Assembly (NCBI GenBank): GCA_903838055.1
Contig: CAILWV010000044.1
Location: forward strand, 124,001-188,000
Origin: an uncultured Bacteroidota bacterium
GTDB lineage: Bacteria; Bacteroidota; Bacteroidia; Flavobacteriales; Flavobacteriaceae
DNA: 64,000 nt
Reading direction: 5' to 3'
The notes under the pieces: model-generated
Database searches by the model: none
What the model was told of the DNA's origin: nothing
The model's input: only the letters and a program-made list of their open reading frames with translations
Made by a program: the position numbers and the translations under genes
Part shown: positions 45,210 through 53,969 of the stretch, one piece after another
How positions within the stretch are numbered: the first letter of the stretch is position 1
Layout: each line of letters opens with the position of its first letter

Positions 45210-45316
45210 GTTACATATCAAACATTTGTAAAGAAAAATCGATTTTTTATACAGAACAAAGTTGATAGGATAAAGAAATCGCCTTTTCTTATCAAAGCAA
45301 AATCCATCACTATTAT

Positions 45317-45415
45317 TATACCCGTTGAGGTATATTCTATCTTGAAAAAATAAATTTACACCTTAAAGGGTATAAATTAAAAATATATTACTACTTTTAT
45401 ACCCGAAAAGGTGCA
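45317..45415. promoter_or_regulatory. Three evenly spaced HipB-type operators
   Basis: TATACCCGTTGAGGTATA (45317-45334), TACACCTTAAAGGGTATA (45357-45374) and TATACCCGAAAAGGTGCA (45398-45415) fit TATACC-N6-GGTATA with few mismatches. Centres are 40 and 41 bases apart, about four helical turns. The E. coli HipB operators have the analogous form TATCC-N8-GGATA. The third site ends 4 bases before the hipB start, so binding would block initiation. Confidence 0.85.
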
Positions 45416-45419
45416 TATT

Positions 45420-45635
45420 ATGGTATTAAGTAAGTTTATAAAACAAAAAAGAACCTCCGCTAAATTAACTCAACCTGAATTGGCAGAGAAAGCAGGAGTG
45501 GGTCTTCGTTTCCTAAGAGAATTGGAACAAGGTAAAGAATCACTGCGATTAGATAAAGTAAATCAGGTGTTAAAATTATTTGGATATACGGTAGGAGCAG
45601 TTCAACTAATAGTAGAGGAAGATGAGAAAGGCTGA
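45420..45635 (+). CDS. hipB: HipB-like antitoxin/repressor (Y4mF-type HTH)
   Basis: 71 residues from ATG 45420; a GTG at 45411 is possible but would start inside operator 3. XRE helix-turn-helix: KFIKQKRTSAKLTQPELAEK then VGLRFLRELEQGKESLRLDK, the Y4mF/HipB subtype. It should bind the three upstream sites and repress the hip operon. Its 3' end overlaps the next gene by 14 bases. Confidence 0.9.
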   Translation: MVLSKFIKQKRTSAKLTQPELAEKAGVGLRFLRELEQGKESLRLDKVNQVLKLFGYTVGAVQLIVEEDEKG

Positions 45636-45951
45636 AATAAAAATATATGATACAACTGCGGGTTGGTTGGTAGAAGATGAAAATGGATATCATTTTAACT
45701 ATGATAGTTCTTATTTGAAATCTTCAAATCCTGACCCTATTAGTTTGACCCTACCACTAAAAGAACATCCATATACGAGTAAAATCTTGTTCCCTTTTTT
45801 TGATGGTCTTATACCCGAAGGATGGTTGTTAGATATTGCTCAAAACAATTGGAAACTAAACCCACGTGATAGAATGGGTCTTTTGATGGCTTGTTGCAAA
45901 GATTGTATAGGAGCCGTTAGTGTCCATCCATTAAATAATGATGAACTATGA
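45622..45951 (+). CDS. hipS: HipS-like protein (separate HipA N-terminal subdomain)
   Basis: 109 residues that correspond to the N-subdomain of HipA (MRKAEIKIYDTTAGWLVEDE; SLTLPLKEHPYTSKILFPFF; DGLIPEGWLLDIA). It is a separate gene overlapping hipB by 14 bases and the kinase by 4. In the three-gene HipBST system of E. coli O127, HipS is the protein that neutralises the HipT kinase; the same gene order is seen here. The antitoxin role is inferred from this parallel. Confidence 0.85.
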   Translation: MRKAEIKIYDTTAGWLVEDENGYHFNYDSSYLKSSNPDPISLTLPLKEHPYTSKILFPFFDGLIPEGWLLDIAQNNWKLNPRDRMGLLMACCKDCIGAVSVHPLNNDEL

Positions 45952-46886
45952 AAAGATGTCTCTATTGTTACGAAACATTATCTGAAAATGAAGTAGATTT
46001 TCATCCTTCTTGTTGTAAAAAAATATTTGGACAATCTACTCCTCCTGAATTACCTTATACAGAAAACCAAATGGAAGAATTGGCTTTACAGGTAGTGAAA
46101 AGTCAAACAACTTTAACAGGGGTTCAAGCAAAATTATCTTTGGAATTAACACCAAGTGAAAAAGGTGAAGGAAAAAGATTTACAATAGTTGGTTTGTGGG
46201 GAGATTATATATTAAAACCACCTACTAAAAATTTTAATCAATTACCGGAGGTGGAAGATGTAACAATGCACTTGGGAGCTATAGCCAAAATAAAAATGGT
46301 ACCCCATAGTTTGATACGATTACAATCAGGAAATATCGCCTACATCACCAAGAGAATTGACCGCGTAAAAGGTCAAAAACTTTTAATGGAAGATATGTGT
46401 CAATTGACAGAAAGAATGACCGAAAATAAGTATCACGGGTCTTACGAACAAATTGCTAAAGTTCTTTTGAAACATTCGGCTAATCCGGGTTTAGATTTAG
46501 TAAATTTCTTTGAACAAGTATTGTTTTCATTCTTAACCGGGAATGCGGATATGCACTTAAAAAACTTCTCAATAATAAAAACAAAGGAGCAAGGTTATAT
46601 TCTATCACCCGCCTATGATATGGTGGCAACAGCAATCGTTAATCCTGCCGATGCTGAAGATTTGGCTCTAACTCTTAATGCTAAGAAGAAAAAAATTAGT
46701 AAAAAAGATTTCATAACGGTATTTAATTCTTTTAAGCTTGACAACAAACAACAAGAAAACATTTTTAATAAAATGGAGAAGGCTAAAGAAAAATGGTTTC
46801 GTTGTATTGATGATAGTTTTATGAGTGATGAGTTTAAGGTTGCCTACAAAGATTTGATAAAAAATAGATTTGATAGAATTGATTAG
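45948..46886 (+). CDS. hipT: HipT-like Ser/Thr kinase toxin
   Basis: 312 residues of a HipA-fold kinase without the N-subdomain. A zinc-like start CLYCYETLSENEVDFHPSCC is followed by GVQAKLSLEL (P-loop region), catalytic GNADMHLKNFSII near 200 and the metal-binding Asp in LSPAYDMVAT. Kinases of this family inactivate aminoacyl-tRNA synthetases (GltX for HipA, TrpS for HipT) and stop translation. The start overlaps hipS by 4 bases (ATGA). The substrate here is not predictable from sequence. Confidence 0.88.
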   Translation: MKRCLYCYETLSENEVDFHPSCCKKIFGQSTPPELPYTENQMEELALQVVKSQTTLTGVQAKLSLELTPSEKGEGKRFTIVGLWGDYILKPPTKNFNQLPEVEDVTMHLGAIAKIKMVPHSLIRLQSGNIAYITKRIDRVKGQKLLMEDMCQLTERMTENKYHGSYEQIAKVLLKHSANPGLDLVNFFEQVLFSFLTGNADMHLKNFSIIKTKEQGYILSPAYDMVATAIVNPADAEDLALTLNAKKKKISKKDFITVFNSFKLDNKQQENIFNKMEKAKEKWFRCIDDSFMSDEFKVAYKDLIKNRFDRID

Positions 46887-46966
46887 GTTTTTGATTTTTC
46901 ATAATTACATTTTTTCAAATAAATAGCACCGCATTGAAAACTATATTTTTATAGTAAAATTATCTT

Positions 46967-47066
46967 CTTGATTTTAAGAGAATTAAATAAGAAATCACCG
47001 CATCAAAACTGTAACTTTCTCCAACAGGTGAAGCAAAAGTCCAGCAGAAATGTTGGACTTTTTTTG
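46967..47066 (+). repeat. Repeat R4: cassette-boundary repeat
   Basis: CTTGATTTTAAGAGAATTAA, GCATCAAAACTGTAACTTTC, AACAGGTGAAGCAAAAGTCC and a terminator (AGTCCAGCAGAAATGTTGGACT). It closely matches R5 and the right part of R1/R2. It separates the HipBST module from the secreted unknown. 46887-47178 holds nothing else recognisable. Confidence 0.85.
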
Positions 47067-47178
47067 TTTCTGTATTTTAAAATTTAAAATTTACATTTTT
47101 TTTAGAATATTAAACTTAGATATTAAAAATCTAATTTTTTTTTTAATTTTGAATTTCAACAACTTAAAAAAAATAATT

Positions 47179-48030
47179 ATGAAAAAATTTTCTGTAATCC
47201 TCTTGTTATTAATTGGTAAAATTTATGGGCAAACCCAATCAGATATAAATTTTTATTTTGGTAAAGTAGAATACATTAATGCTACAGTTAATTTAATTGA
47301 TGGCAAAAGATTATTAGGTGAAGTTCAAGATTTTGATTCTCCTAATTTTATAGAATTTACGAATCCTTATGATTTCAATCCGAGTACCCTAGAATCAAAT
47401 AATAATTTAGACAGAAAAAAAATTAAGTTCAGAAGAAATGCTTCAGAGAAATATAGAACTATTCCATCGGATTCGATCAATTATATTACATATTTTGATA
47501 AAGATTTAAATAAGGTTAAAGAATTCAAACGGTTACACATTTTAAAAGCAAAAAGTAATGGGGAAATTGTTGATTCTGGAAATACTGTTTTTTTGCCGTT
47601 AATTAAAAATGATTCAATAAATTTTTATGGTTACAATATAACTATTAAAGGGACAGGTAAATATGCAAGAACCGTTTTCTATATGAATAACCCAAAAGAT
47701 AACTTTGCGATTAATCCATTAGATTTTTCGTTGATGGATTTGATGGGAAATAAAAGTAAAATTCATTCAAAAGTTATAAATGCAATTAAAGCTATTGTTA
47801 AAGATTGCCCTGATTTTACAAGCAAATTAGAAACTAAACAAGATGTAACAAAAGAAATGGAAAAAGATGCGCTTCAGAAATATCAAGAGATGGAAAAACA
47901 AATAGCTGAAGGGAAAAACAAATTGAAATCTAAAAAAGAAAAAAATGCATTTGAGGCAGAAGTCTATTCGGATTATAATTTAAGACCTTTTTTAAATCTA
48001 ACTGATGATTATAAAAAAATGTGTAAGTAA
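47179..48030 (+). CDS. Secreted protein of unknown function
   Basis: 283 residues from ATG 47179 (MKKFSVILLLLIGKIYGQTQ), a clear signal peptide; an upstream in-frame extension to 47050 crosses the repeat and is rejected. The mature part is strand-rich (YFGKVEYINATVNLIDGKRL; FIEFTNPYDFNPST) with a charged helical C-terminus (KYQEMEKQIAEGKNKLKSKK). The family is not recognised. Single cargo between R4 and R5. Confidence 0.65.
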   Translation: MKKFSVILLLLIGKIYGQTQSDINFYFGKVEYINATVNLIDGKRLLGEVQDFDSPNFIEFTNPYDFNPSTLESNNNLDRKKIKFRRNASEKYRTIPSDSINYITYFDKDLNKVKEFKRLHILKAKSNGEIVDSGNTVFLPLIKNDSINFYGYNITIKGTGKYARTVFYMNNPKDNFAINPLDFSLMDLMGNKSKIHSKVINAIKAIVKDCPDFTSKLETKQDVTKEMEKDALQKYQEMEKQIAEGKNKLKSKKEKNAFEAEVYSDYNLRPFLNLTDDYKKMCK

Positions 48031-48224
48031 TAAAAGTTCATTTTTATAACGTTTTTAAAACAAAAAACCAGATCTAATAATAGGGACAATCTAATAATAT
48101 AGCATTTTTATGTATTTATTTGAAAAATACAAAAACAATGGCCCTTCTTCAGTTGAAGAAATTTTGACACCTATTAATGCAAAATAAGAAATTCACTTTC
48201 TGCAAATTAAAATCAAGTTTAAAG

Positions 48225-48324
48225 CTTGATTTTAAGAGAAATGAATAAGCAATCATCCCATAAAATTTGTAACTTTCTTCAACAGGTGAAGCAAAAGTCC
48301 AGCAGAAATGTTGGACTTTTTTTG
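48225..48324 (+). repeat. Repeat R5: cassette-boundary repeat
   Basis: CTTGATTTTAAGAGAAATGA, AAGCAATCATCCCATAAAAT, core CTTCAACAGGTGAAG (perfect 5-bp stem) and the same terminator as R4. The left flank 48031-48224 holds only a 25-codon scrap frame at 48110. It lies between the secreted unknown and the SOUL gene. Confidence 0.85.
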
Positions 48325-48360
48325 TTTACATTTGCTAATTATCTTAAAATTTGATTCCAC

Positions 48361-48957
48361 ATGAAAGCAGTAATTATAATTATTATTTCAATTTTAGTAT
48401 TAATCGCAATAGCTCAAATATATATATCAAGAAGCACGCAACAAACAGAACAACACGGTTACAAGGTAATTAAGAAGTTTGACAAATTTGAGATAAGAAA
48501 ATATACCCCCGCCTTGTTTTCATGTGTGAAACTCAACAAGAAAGGCTATAAAGAAAGCTCAAGTGAAGGTTTTGGTATATTGGCTGGGTATATATTTGGA
48601 GATAATGAAACTAACGAAAAAATCGCCATGACTTCACCTGTAGTTATGGAATTAGGAGATACTTCTAAAATGATGTTTATGGTTCCAAAAAATTATAATT
48701 TGAAAAATTTACCAAATCCTAAAAATAGTAAAATAGTTTTTGAAAAACAGGAAGAAAAAATTATTGCCGCCATTCGCTTTGATGGATGGGCAGATGATGA
48801 AAAGATTGAAAAATATAGTTCTATTTTAAGGAATGAATTAGTCAAAGAAAAATTAAATTATATCAATAAATTTACTTTTCTAGGGTACAATCCACCTTTT
48901 GAAGTTCTCAATAGACGGAATGAAGTTGTAGTTGAGTTAGTTAACTTTAAATTGTAA
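48361..48957 (+). CDS. SOUL-family haem-binding protein
   Basis: 198 residues with an N-terminal membrane anchor (AVIIIIISILVLIAIAQIYI) and a SOUL/HBP domain: YKVIKKFDKFEIRKYTPALF, then ETNEKIAMTSPVVMEL and KMMFMVPKNY typical of the family. SOUL proteins bind haem or hydrophobic ligands; the role in bacteria is unclear. It is in the R5-R6 cassette together with the small secreted protein at 48978. Confidence 0.88.
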   Translation: MKAVIIIIISILVLIAIAQIYISRSTQQTEQHGYKVIKKFDKFEIRKYTPALFSCVKLNKKGYKESSSEGFGILAGYIFGDNETNEKIAMTSPVVMELGDTSKMMFMVPKNYNLKNLPNPKNSKIVFEKQEEKIIAAIRFDGWADDEKIEKYSSILRNELVKEKLNYINKFTFLGYNPPFEVLNRRNEVVVELVNFKL

Positions 48958-48977
48958 TTCAACAAAAAAACACTTAA

Positions 48978-49295
48978 TTGAAAAAAATATTTTTACTTTT
49001 TATTGTTGGTCTGTGTTTTGCAAGTGTAAAAGCTCAAAACATCCCCATGACTTTCCATAATGGATCTTTTTATTCCATCCCTTTAATTATTCCTGGGGTT
49101 ATGAATCCTAATTTAAGCCCTAAATCAGATAGTGGTGTTGGTTTGGATGTTGGACAAAAGGTTTATTTTTTTCCAAATGGTAAAAAGAAAAATAGAGAAT
49201 TACTCTTTATAGTAAATGCAACTTGGAAAAAAGATACTATACTTCAAATAGATAAAATAATAGAAAAACGAAAAAAAGAGTTAATCGAAGAGTAA
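48978..49295 (+). CDS. Small secreted protein, TTG start
   Basis: 105 residues (KKIFLLFIVGLCFASVKAQN), a good signal peptide beginning at TTG 48978 as there is no nearby ATG. The mature part is short and basic (DVGQKVYFFPNGKKKNRELL). No family is recognised. It lies 20 bases after the SOUL gene and may share its transcript. Confidence 0.6.
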   Translation: MKKIFLLFIVGLCFASVKAQNIPMTFHNGSFYSIPLIIPGVMNPNLSPKSDSGVGLDVGQKVYFFPNGKKKNRELLFIVNATWKKDTILQIDKIIEKRKKELIEE

Positions 49296-49342
49296 AGTAA
49301 TTTTTATAATATAATTTCATTCAATTTAGAAAATAACCTATA

Positions 49343-49485
49343 GGAATGCATAAGTAATCCCGATACGAAAGTGTCGGGTTTTTTGTGGACATTCTTGGGC
49401 GAGTAGATTATCCAGAAGTAAAGAAGTGAAATCGGGAAGTCCAATCGCGGTGCAAAAGTCCGGCAGAAATGATGGACTTTTTTTG
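49343..49485 (+). repeat. Repeat R6: degraded cassette-boundary repeat with two terminators
   Basis: GGAATGCATAAGTAATC echoes the shared backbone (GAATTGAATAAGCAATC) and is followed by a hairpin CCCGATAC-GAAA-GTGTCGGG like that of R2. Then CGCGGTGCAAAAGTCC with loop CAGAAATG matches the R3-R5 terminators. It appears to be two fused remnants and is the last member before the GH2 gene. No gene lies in 49296-49559. Confidence 0.7.
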
Positions 49486-49559
49486 TCTAATTTTGTACTA
49501 TAAAAATTTGAAAAAGAATGATTATTTTTAATCTTTACAAAAAATAGTAAAGTCAAAGA

Positions 49560-52229
49560 ATGAAAAATTTTACACTTGCAATTGTTATTGGACTTTTGAT
49601 AAATACCCTTACCTGTTTTGCTCAAACAGAAAAAGAAAGTATCAATGAATCTTGGAAATATTTTACTGGGGAAGTTGATGGTGCTGAGAAGGTTGATTTC
49701 AATGATAAAACATGGCAAACTGTGAATCTTCCGCACTCTTGGAATGGGGTTGACGCTTACATTGAAAAAAAATATTACAGAGGTGTTGGGTGGTATCACA
49801 AAAACCTAATTCTTACTCAAAAATACATTGGTAAGAAACTCTTTATCAATTTTGAAGGGGTGTTTTTAAAAGCTGATGTATATATCAACGGGAAATTTGT
49901 TGGGGAACATAAAGGCGGATATACTGCTTTTTCTTTTGATATTTCTAATTACGTTTCTATTCCAGGAAACAATACCATTGCCGTAAAAGTCGACAGTAGC
50001 AAGGACTTGAATTTACCTCCAATTTCTGGCGATTATACTATGTTTGGTGGTATTTATAGAGATGTTTATCTTGTTTCTACAAATTATGTGCATTTTGATC
50101 AAATGAATTTTGGTAGTAGTGGCATTTTTATAGAAACGCCTCTAGTGAATGATTCTGCTGCTAAAGTTAAAATTAGTGGGTCAGTTACCAATCAATCAAA
50201 TGAAAATAAGAATTTAACAATCGTCTCAAAAGTAATAGATAATTCGGGGACAGTTATTTCCGAAATAAAATCGAAACTAAAACTCGCAGCAGGAGCAAAT
50301 GGAAATTTTGAACAGCTATCTAAGGAAATAGCAAATCCAAATTTATGGTCGCCAGAGAATCCCTATTTGTATACCGTTCAAACATCAATACTTTCTGATG
50401 ACAAAACAAAAACTGTTCTTGATTCTAAGAATCAACCGCTAGGGTTTAGGTGGTTTTCATTTAATGCGGATTCAGGTTTTTCTTTAAACGGAAAATACTT
50501 AAAACTAATAGGAGCTGCACGTCATCAAGATTATATGGGCTTGGGAAATGCTTTAGACAATGACCTACAAAGAAGAGATATTGAATTATTAAAAGCAATG
50601 GGAGGAAACTTTATTCGGGTGAGTCATTATCCGCAAGACCCTACTATTGTTGAAATGTGTGATAAGTTAGGAATATTAGTATGGGAAGAAACACCACTTG
50701 GAAATACTTTTTATGATAATGAAGAGTTGAAGGCGACTTGCGTGAGCAGCTTAAAAGAAATGATTAGACAAAATTATAATCACCCAAGTATCATTATTTG
50801 GGGATATATGAACGAAGTAGGACTTGGAACTTCAAAGTTGACAGATAAAGAAAAGAAAAAAGAGATTTATGAAATTACCGCCAAGTTTGCTAAAGAATTA
50901 GAAGGTATTTTACGAACAGAAGATAAAACTCGGCTATCTACTATGGCCTTGAATTCGGGTGGTACCAGCTATTATAAAGAGTATGGATTTTCGAATTTGC
51001 CAAATGTAATAGGCTGGAACACGTATTATGGATGGTATAAAGGAGCGTTTGAGGACTTTGGCGTTTTTATTGATAAAGTTCATAAAGAGTCTCCCGAAAT
51101 AAAGAGTATAATCAGTGAATATGGAGCCGGAAGCGACCAGCGTTTGCATAGTTTAAACCCGGAACAATTTGATTTCAGTATAGAATGGCAACAGTTGTAC
51201 CACGAATCCTATTTGAATCAAATATTCAGTCGCAAATTTATTGCAGGAGCAACCGTTTGGAATTTTATAGATTTTAATGCTGCAGGCCGTCAAGAAAGCA
51301 CGCCACGTATTAACAACAAAGGATTACTCTATAATAATCGTACTCCTAAAGATGTTTATTATTTATATCAGGCATGGTTGCTAAAATCGCCTGTCCTACA
51401 TATTGCAAGCCGAGATTGGCAAATAAGAAAAGGGATTCAAGCCAATCCAAACGACACTTCTGTATCTCAGCCTGTCAAAATATATTCTAATATTGACAAG
51501 GTTGAATTATTTTTAAATGGAAATTCAATTGGAGTTCACACGATTAAAAATGGCTTTTCGGTTTGGGATGTCCCTTTTACAAATGACAAAAATTTTCTGT
51601 TAGCAAAAGGGGAAAATGGCAGCAAAATTTATGAAGATGCTTTACAAATTGATTTTGAAATAATACCAGCCATACTAAATCAAGTGAAAGATAAAGATTT
51701 TGAAATTGCTGTAAATGTGGGTAGCAATTGCTTTTTTACTGATCCTATAAATAACATTACTTGGATGCCAGATCAACCTTATAAATTAGGTGGTTTTGGT
51801 TATGTAGGTGGTGAAATTTATAGAGCAGGAGAAGGTAAAATAGGACATCAATCGGAAGTTTTTCAAACGCGTAATGTTCCGTTGTATCAAACCTTCAGAT
51901 ATGGATTGAGCGACTATAAATTTGATGTCACAGATGGGGAATATGAAGTTGAATTGCATTTTTCAGGATTTGGAAGTAAATTATCAAAATCGATTTATGA
52001 TGTAAGTGAATCTGAAGAAAAAGGCAAAGAAACTAGTGAGTTTAATGTGCTAATAAATGGTAATTTAACGCTTGAAAATTTTTGTCCAGAATTACAAAAT
52101 GGCGCGTTAAATGCCGTATATAAAACATTTGTAGTTCAAGCAAAAAATTTAAAAGGCCTAACAATTTCATTTGAAAAATTGAAAGGAAATCCTTTTATTA
52201 ATGCCATAAAAGTTAGAAGATTGAATTAA
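49560..52229 (+). CDS. Secreted GH2 glycosidase (beta-galactosidase-like) with malectin domain
   Basis: 889 residues with signal peptide MKNFTLAIVIGLLINTLTCF. GH2 sugar-binding (WGNxx-like VNLPHSWNGVDAYIEKKYYR around 55), immunoglobulin-like and TIM-barrel domains follow. Acid/base Glu is in WGYMNEVG near 418 and nucleophile Glu in SEYGAG near 519. The last 170 residues form a malectin-like carbohydrate-binding domain (YKLGGFGYVGGEIYRAGEGK). It is likely to cleave beta-linked galactose, mannose or glucuronate residues; the specificity cannot be read. No T9SS tail is seen, so it is probably periplasmic. Confidence 0.9.
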   Translation: MKNFTLAIVIGLLINTLTCFAQTEKESINESWKYFTGEVDGAEKVDFNDKTWQTVNLPHSWNGVDAYIEKKYYRGVGWYHKNLILTQKYIGKKLFINFEGVFLKADVYINGKFVGEHKGGYTAFSFDISNYVSIPGNNTIAVKVDSSKDLNLPPISGDYTMFGGIYRDVYLVSTNYVHFDQMNFGSSGIFIETPLVNDSAAKVKISGSVTNQSNENKNLTIVSKVIDNSGTVISEIKSKLKLAAGANGNFEQLSKEIANPNLWSPENPYLYTVQTSILSDDKTKTVLDSKNQPLGFRWFSFNADSGFSLNGKYLKLIGAARHQDYMGLGNALDNDLQRRDIELLKAMGGNFIRVSHYPQDPTIVEMCDKLGILVWEETPLGNTFYDNEELKATCVSSLKEMIRQNYNHPSIIIWGYMNEVGLGTSKLTDKEKKKEIYEITAKFAKELEGILRTEDKTRLSTMALNSGGTSYYKEYGFSNLPNVIGWNTYYGWYKGAFEDFGVFIDKVHKESPEIKSIISEYGAGSDQRLHSLNPEQFDFSIEWQQLYHESYLNQIFSRKFIAGATVWNFIDFNAAGRQESTPRINNKGLLYNNRTPKDVYYLYQAWLLKSPVLHIASRDWQIRKGIQANPNDTSVSQPVKIYSNIDKVELFLNGNSIGVHTIKNGFSVWDVPFTNDKNFLLAKGENGSKIYEDALQIDFEIIPAILNQVKDKDFEIAVNVGSNCFFTDPINNITWMPDQPYKLGGFGYVGGEIYRAGEGKIGHQSEVFQTRNVPLYQTFRYGLSDYKFDVTDGEYEVELHFSGFGSKLSKSIYDVSESEEKGKETSEFNVLINGNLTLENFCPELQNGALNAVYKTFVVQAKNLKGLTISFEKLKGNPFINAIKVRRLN

Positions 52230-52232
52230 GGT

Positions 52233-52272
52233 AAGTTTTATGTTGTTTATACTATTTTTCAACATATAACTT
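52233..52272. terminator. Possible terminator between convergent GH2 and SRPBCC genes
   Basis: AAGTTTTATGTTG and CAACATATAACTT form an almost perfect stem around a T-rich loop in the short convergent gap; it extends into the 3' end of the SRPBCC gene. Confidence 0.45.
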
Positions 52273-52659
52273 AAAATTATCTAATATCATTTGCCAACCT
52301 GCTTTTTGAAGTTCTACAGGATTTACAGTTTCTGGGTCAAATTTTTCTGTTATTATGGTTTTGTTATCAGAAAATTCAAATAAAACAGTCACTTTTCTTC
52401 CATCACCTAACAAAATTTCAATATTCTTTTCAACTTCAAAATTTACATAAGTTCCCCAAAAATCAAAGCTAAAGCTTCCGTCTTTTGCTTCCATTAAATA
52501 ATGAAATTCCCCGCCAATTATTAAATTATTTTCTGCTTTTGGACAATGCCAGTCGTTACTAGCAAAATTCCAATTTACAATATGATTGGGTAAAGTCCAA
52601 TAATCCCATACGTGACTTATTGGGGCATTAATAATCGATTTGACTTCTATTTGTTCCAT
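52252..52659 (-). CDS. SRPBCC / AHSA1-type START-like protein
   Basis: 135 residues: EVKSIINAPISHVWDYWTLP at the start, GGEFHYLMEAKDGSFSFDFW in the middle and PVELQKAGWQMILDNFKLYV as the long C-terminal helix, the AHSA1/SRPBCC pattern. These proteins bind hydrophobic ligands in a helix-grip cavity; the ligand is unknown. It is a single gene convergent with GH2. Confidence 0.88.
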   Translation of the reverse strand: MEQIEVKSIINAPISHVWDYWTLPNHIVNWNFASNDWHCPKAENNLIIGGEFHYLMEAKDGSFSFDFWGTYVNFEVEKNIEILLGDGRKVTVLFEFSDNKTIITEKFDPETVNPVELQKAGWQMILDNFKLYVEK

Positions 52660-52716
52660 GATAAAAAACTAATAAATGGTTAGTGTTTTCAAAGTAAGTA
52701 ATGTTTATTAAATGAA

Positions 52717-53739
52717 TTACTCTTTAACCACCACTTTTTGATTGTAGTCTATTCCATTCCCGGTAATCGATACAATATAAATTCCAGCATTTGAAATAGG
52801 ATTTATGGCAATTGAATTGGAAGAATTTATTAAAGAAATAGATTTGTTTTCTATCAATTTACCTTCAATATTATAAATTGAAAGTTGCGCTTTTTCAATA
52901 TTTTCAATAGAATTAATTTGTAATACTCCGTTTTTAGCCTCCGTTGTATTTATTGAAAACGCATCTTTTGAAAAATCTGCATTAGACATTGTTGAAAAAA
53001 TCAATCCAGTCCATGACTTAGCAACACTAACAAGTCCTGCTCTACCTGTTGGAGTTGAGGTAGTATTTTGTCTAAAAACAAGTCGGTCTACACCACCGGA
53101 TTGATCGGTTCCAGAATTGGTAGTTGCATCAGGAGTAGTAGGAACGCCATTTGCAATCACTGGATCCACATATAAATTCAATTGATCATCTGAAGCGCCT
53201 GCTAGTTGTGAGTATTTTAATATCAATAAATGATCTTGATTAAATGCATATGCATTGGTTGTATAAACAGTGGCATTTCCTGAACCCCCTTTGCTTATTC
53301 CAATTGTAAAAGTATTGCCGCTTACAGTTTTGATAAATACTCTGAAAGTTGTTGTAATAAAACTTCCGTTATTCACTCTAAAAAAATCATTCGGACTAGT
53401 AAAAGCACTACTTAAATTGATCATGAATCCAACATACATGTCTCCCGAAGTTACCGGAGTAAATAATGTTCCACAACCATCTGTATCGGTTAATAATTGT
53501 AAAGAATTAGAAGAAGTTCCATAGTTAAGATAGCTAAATCCAGGAGTTAACACTTTGGCATTGGTGCATAATGCTCCAGTGCATGCTCCAGTACCACCAT
53601 TTGAAGAGTTGTTTGTCCAAGTTCCTTGCCCGCTTAATTGATTATTAACCGTGTAAGCATTTAAATTATCTTGAAAAACAGTTTGGCTATGACCTAGAAT
53701 AAAAGTTAATAACGTAATGCAAATTGCTATCTTTTTCAT
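52717..53739 (-). CDS. Secreted LamG-like protein with T9SS sorting tail
   Basis: 340 residues from MKKIAICITLLTFILGHSQ (a longer frame to 53814 is rejected). The mature region is a jelly-roll/laminin-G-like domain (about 20-255; DMYVGFMINLSSAFTSPNDF; GVDRLVFRQN), then a type A sorting domain (LQINSIENIEKAQLSIYNIE to VVVKE). It probably binds carbohydrate at the cell surface. It is divergent from the GH13 gene, and the gap between holds a heptanucleotide tandem repeat. Confidence 0.8.
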   Translation of the reverse strand: MKKIAICITLLTFILGHSQTVFQDNLNAYTVNNQLSGQGTWTNNSSNGGTGACTGALCTNAKVLTPGFSYLNYGTSSNSLQLLTDTDGCGTLFTPVTSGDMYVGFMINLSSAFTSPNDFFRVNNGSFITTTFRVFIKTVSGNTFTIGISKGGSGNATVYTTNAYAFNQDHLLILKYSQLAGASDDQLNLYVDPVIANGVPTTPDATTNSGTDQSGGVDRLVFRQNTTSTPTGRAGLVSVAKSWTGLIFSTMSNADFSKDAFSINTTEAKNGVLQINSIENIEKAQLSIYNIEGKLIENKSISLINSSNSIAINPISNAGIYIVSITGNGIDYNQKVVVKE

Positions 53740-53880
53740 AATTTTATTTTTTACAAATTTATAAAATAAATTCTTTGCTATATCTTTCAAGATATCAAAA
53801 ATAAAAATCAACATTAAAAAACAAAAATTTTAGTATTATTTTCAAAACTTTTCCATAAATTAATTTTACTTCTTAATTTT

Positions 53881-53941
53881 AAACCCAAAACCCAAAACCC
53901 AAAACCCAAAACCCAACACCCAACACCCAACACCCAACACC
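53881..53941. repeat. Heptanucleotide tandem repeat upstream of the GH13 gene
   Basis: About eight and a half units: AAACCCA-type units (AAACCCAAAACCCA) followed by four CACCCAA-type units. The array ends 28 bases before the GH13 start and lies in the divergent promoter region. Related 7-base repeats occur at 57110 and inside bioF. Confidence 0.9.
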
Positions 53942-53969
53942 TTTTTTAATAAATATAGACAATTTAATT

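Noticed and set aside
48110..48187. 25-codon frame left of R5
   Set aside because: Too short and without a ribosome-binding context or homologue; probably a remnant.
42022..48324. Repeats R1-R6 as classical integron attC sites with an integron integrase
   Set aside because: The inverted GTTGCA/TGCAAC in R2 loosely recalls attC, but the GTTRRRY/RYYYAAC core pattern is not met, the stem is not kept in other copies, and no integron-type integrase is in the window.
49338..49799. Minus-strand frame of 153 codons over the GH2 start
   Set aside because: It runs through terminator hairpins of R6 and antisense to the GH2 signal peptide; a shadow frame.
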